Of a stretch of 7,764 nt of DNA, positions 7,191 through 7,764 are shown in pieces; within the stretch, counting starts at the first letter, position 1; each line of letters begins with the position of its first letter. Source of the stretch: Gammaproteobacteria bacterium (GTDB taxonomy: Bacteria > Pseudomonadota > Gammaproteobacteria > Chromatiales > Chromatiaceae). Location of the stretch: the NCBI GenBank assembly GCA_019136395.1, contig JAGVUH010000564.1, positions 1 to 7,764 of the forward strand. Reading direction: 5' to 3'. The position numbers and the translations under genes were made by a program. The notes under the pieces were generated by a model. It did no database searches and had not been told where the DNA came from. It saw nothing but the letters and a program-made list of their open reading frames with translations.

Positions 7191-7764
7191 TCAACCCAAT
7201 TCAAAGGTGGTGACGCCAAAGATGCGCTCCTGGGCCAACGCCGGCGCCGGGCCCAGATACATGCGGGCGCAGCCAAAGACCTCGACCATGGCGTGCCGCC
7301 GCGCAAGTTCCAGACCCCGTGGGTTGTTCTCGGGGACATCGAGGAAGACCGGCCCGCCCGCGGCATAGCCGGTCAGACCGGCGAAGAGGGCCTCGGCGAC
7401 CTGGGCATCGTCGGCGAACAGGGGCCCGATCTTGCACCCCTCCCGACAGCGCCGCACCACGCCGAAGCCCGCCAGCCGGCCCTCACGCCGGCACCCCAGG
7501 GCCAGGCCCGTGGGCTGGTCGATCCAGCCGGTCAGAAAGCTGGTCCTGGGGGCGGGGAAACAGGTCCGATCATAGGCAAGCACCTCGGCAAAGGGGAAAT
7601 CTGCCAGGGGCACGACCACCTCGCCACCCGCCGCCGGCGCCGTGACCGGTCGGGTGGAGATCTCGGCGCGAAAGCGGATGTCGCGGTGGGAAAAGACGAA
7701 GCCACCCTTGGCGTAATAGGCCTGCATGGCGAAGACCCCGTCCATGCCGATGGTCGCCCCCGGG
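7191..7764 (-). CDS. GNAT family N-acetyltransferase, C-terminal part (cut by the window end)
   Basis: About 190 residues are visible; the start lies beyond the window. The frame is open to the last base and reads PGATIG before MDGVFAMQAYYAKGGF, so the Met at 7745 is internal. The sequence matches GNAT proteins with a second acetyltransferase-like domain (Acetyltransf_18 type): GGFVFSHRDIRF, then FPAPRTSFLTGWIDQP, VVRRCREGCKIGPLFADD, VFLDVPENNPRGLELARRH, CARMYLGP, and the ending VFGVTTFELG variant IFGVTTFELG. GNAT enzymes transfer an acetyl group from acetyl-CoA to an amine; the acceptor cannot be told from the sequence. The protein is probably cytoplasmic. The puuE-like gene follows on the same strand, after the 9-residue-repeat region, so the two are probably co-transcribed. 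Confidence 0.85.
   Translation of the reverse strand, partial: PGATIGMDGVFAMQAYYAKGGFVFSHRDIRFRAEISTRPVTAPAAGGEVVVPLADFPFAEVLAYDRTCFPAPRTSFLTGWIDQPTGLALGCRREGRLAGFGVVRRCREGCKIGPLFADDAQVAEALFAGLTGYAAGGPVFLDVPENNPRGLELARRHAMVEVFGCARMYLGPAPALAQERIFGVTTFELG

Overview
The window is GC-rich chromosomal DNA with codon usage, Shine-Dalgarno sites and protein families typical of a high-GC proteobacterium. The mix of an H-NS-family protein, a carboxynorspermidine-dehydrogenase-like enzyme, agmatinase, a Do-type protease and a PuuE-type protein best fits a gammaproteobacterium, possibly a purple sulfur bacterium or relative. That placement is inference from family resemblance; no rRNA or other phylogenetic marker is present.

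Left half, plus strand: (1) 131-1324, a saccharopine-dehydrogenase-fold enzyme of the carboxy(nor)spermidine dehydrogenase type; (2) 1411-1830, a small H-NS-family nucleoid protein, probably with its own extended -10 promoter; (3) about 1937-2890, a ureohydrolase that is most likely agmatinase (SpeB); (4) 2995-3768, an exported Gly-, Asn- and Trp-rich protein of unknown function. Genes 1 and 3 are two steps of the alternative spermidine route: agmatine to putrescine, then condensation with aspartate semialdehyde to carboxyspermidine. The decarboxylase and arginine decarboxylase are not in the window.

Centre: a 430-base stretch without a convincing gene ends in a 22-bp stem with a 3-nt loop (4137-4183), lying 7 bases upstream of the Shine-Dalgarno site of a DegP/DegQ-type periplasmic protease (4200-5811, plus strand). 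The protease frame is broken by an exact 7-bp tandem duplication at 4658-4671. Removing one copy restores the family sequence and an uninterrupted protein.

Right part, minus strand: a GNAT acetyltransferase cut by the window edge (7191-7764) is followed by a PuuE/polysaccharide-deacetylase-like protein (5970-7055). Between them lies a degenerate tandem repeat of seven 27-bp units, each encoding 9 residues (6963-7150). The third unit is one base short. The reading frame that starts just after the GNAT stop (7183) therefore ends in an ATGA overlap with the puuE-like start instead of running into it. The puuE-like protein also carries a 37-residue Pro/Gly/Thr-rich insertion. An imperfect inverted repeat lies where the two transcription units converge (5812-5865).

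No RNA gene, CRISPR array, insertion sequence or defence system was recognised. The most interesting signals are the two small indels that break frames, the long hairpin before the protease gene, and the 9-residue repeat.
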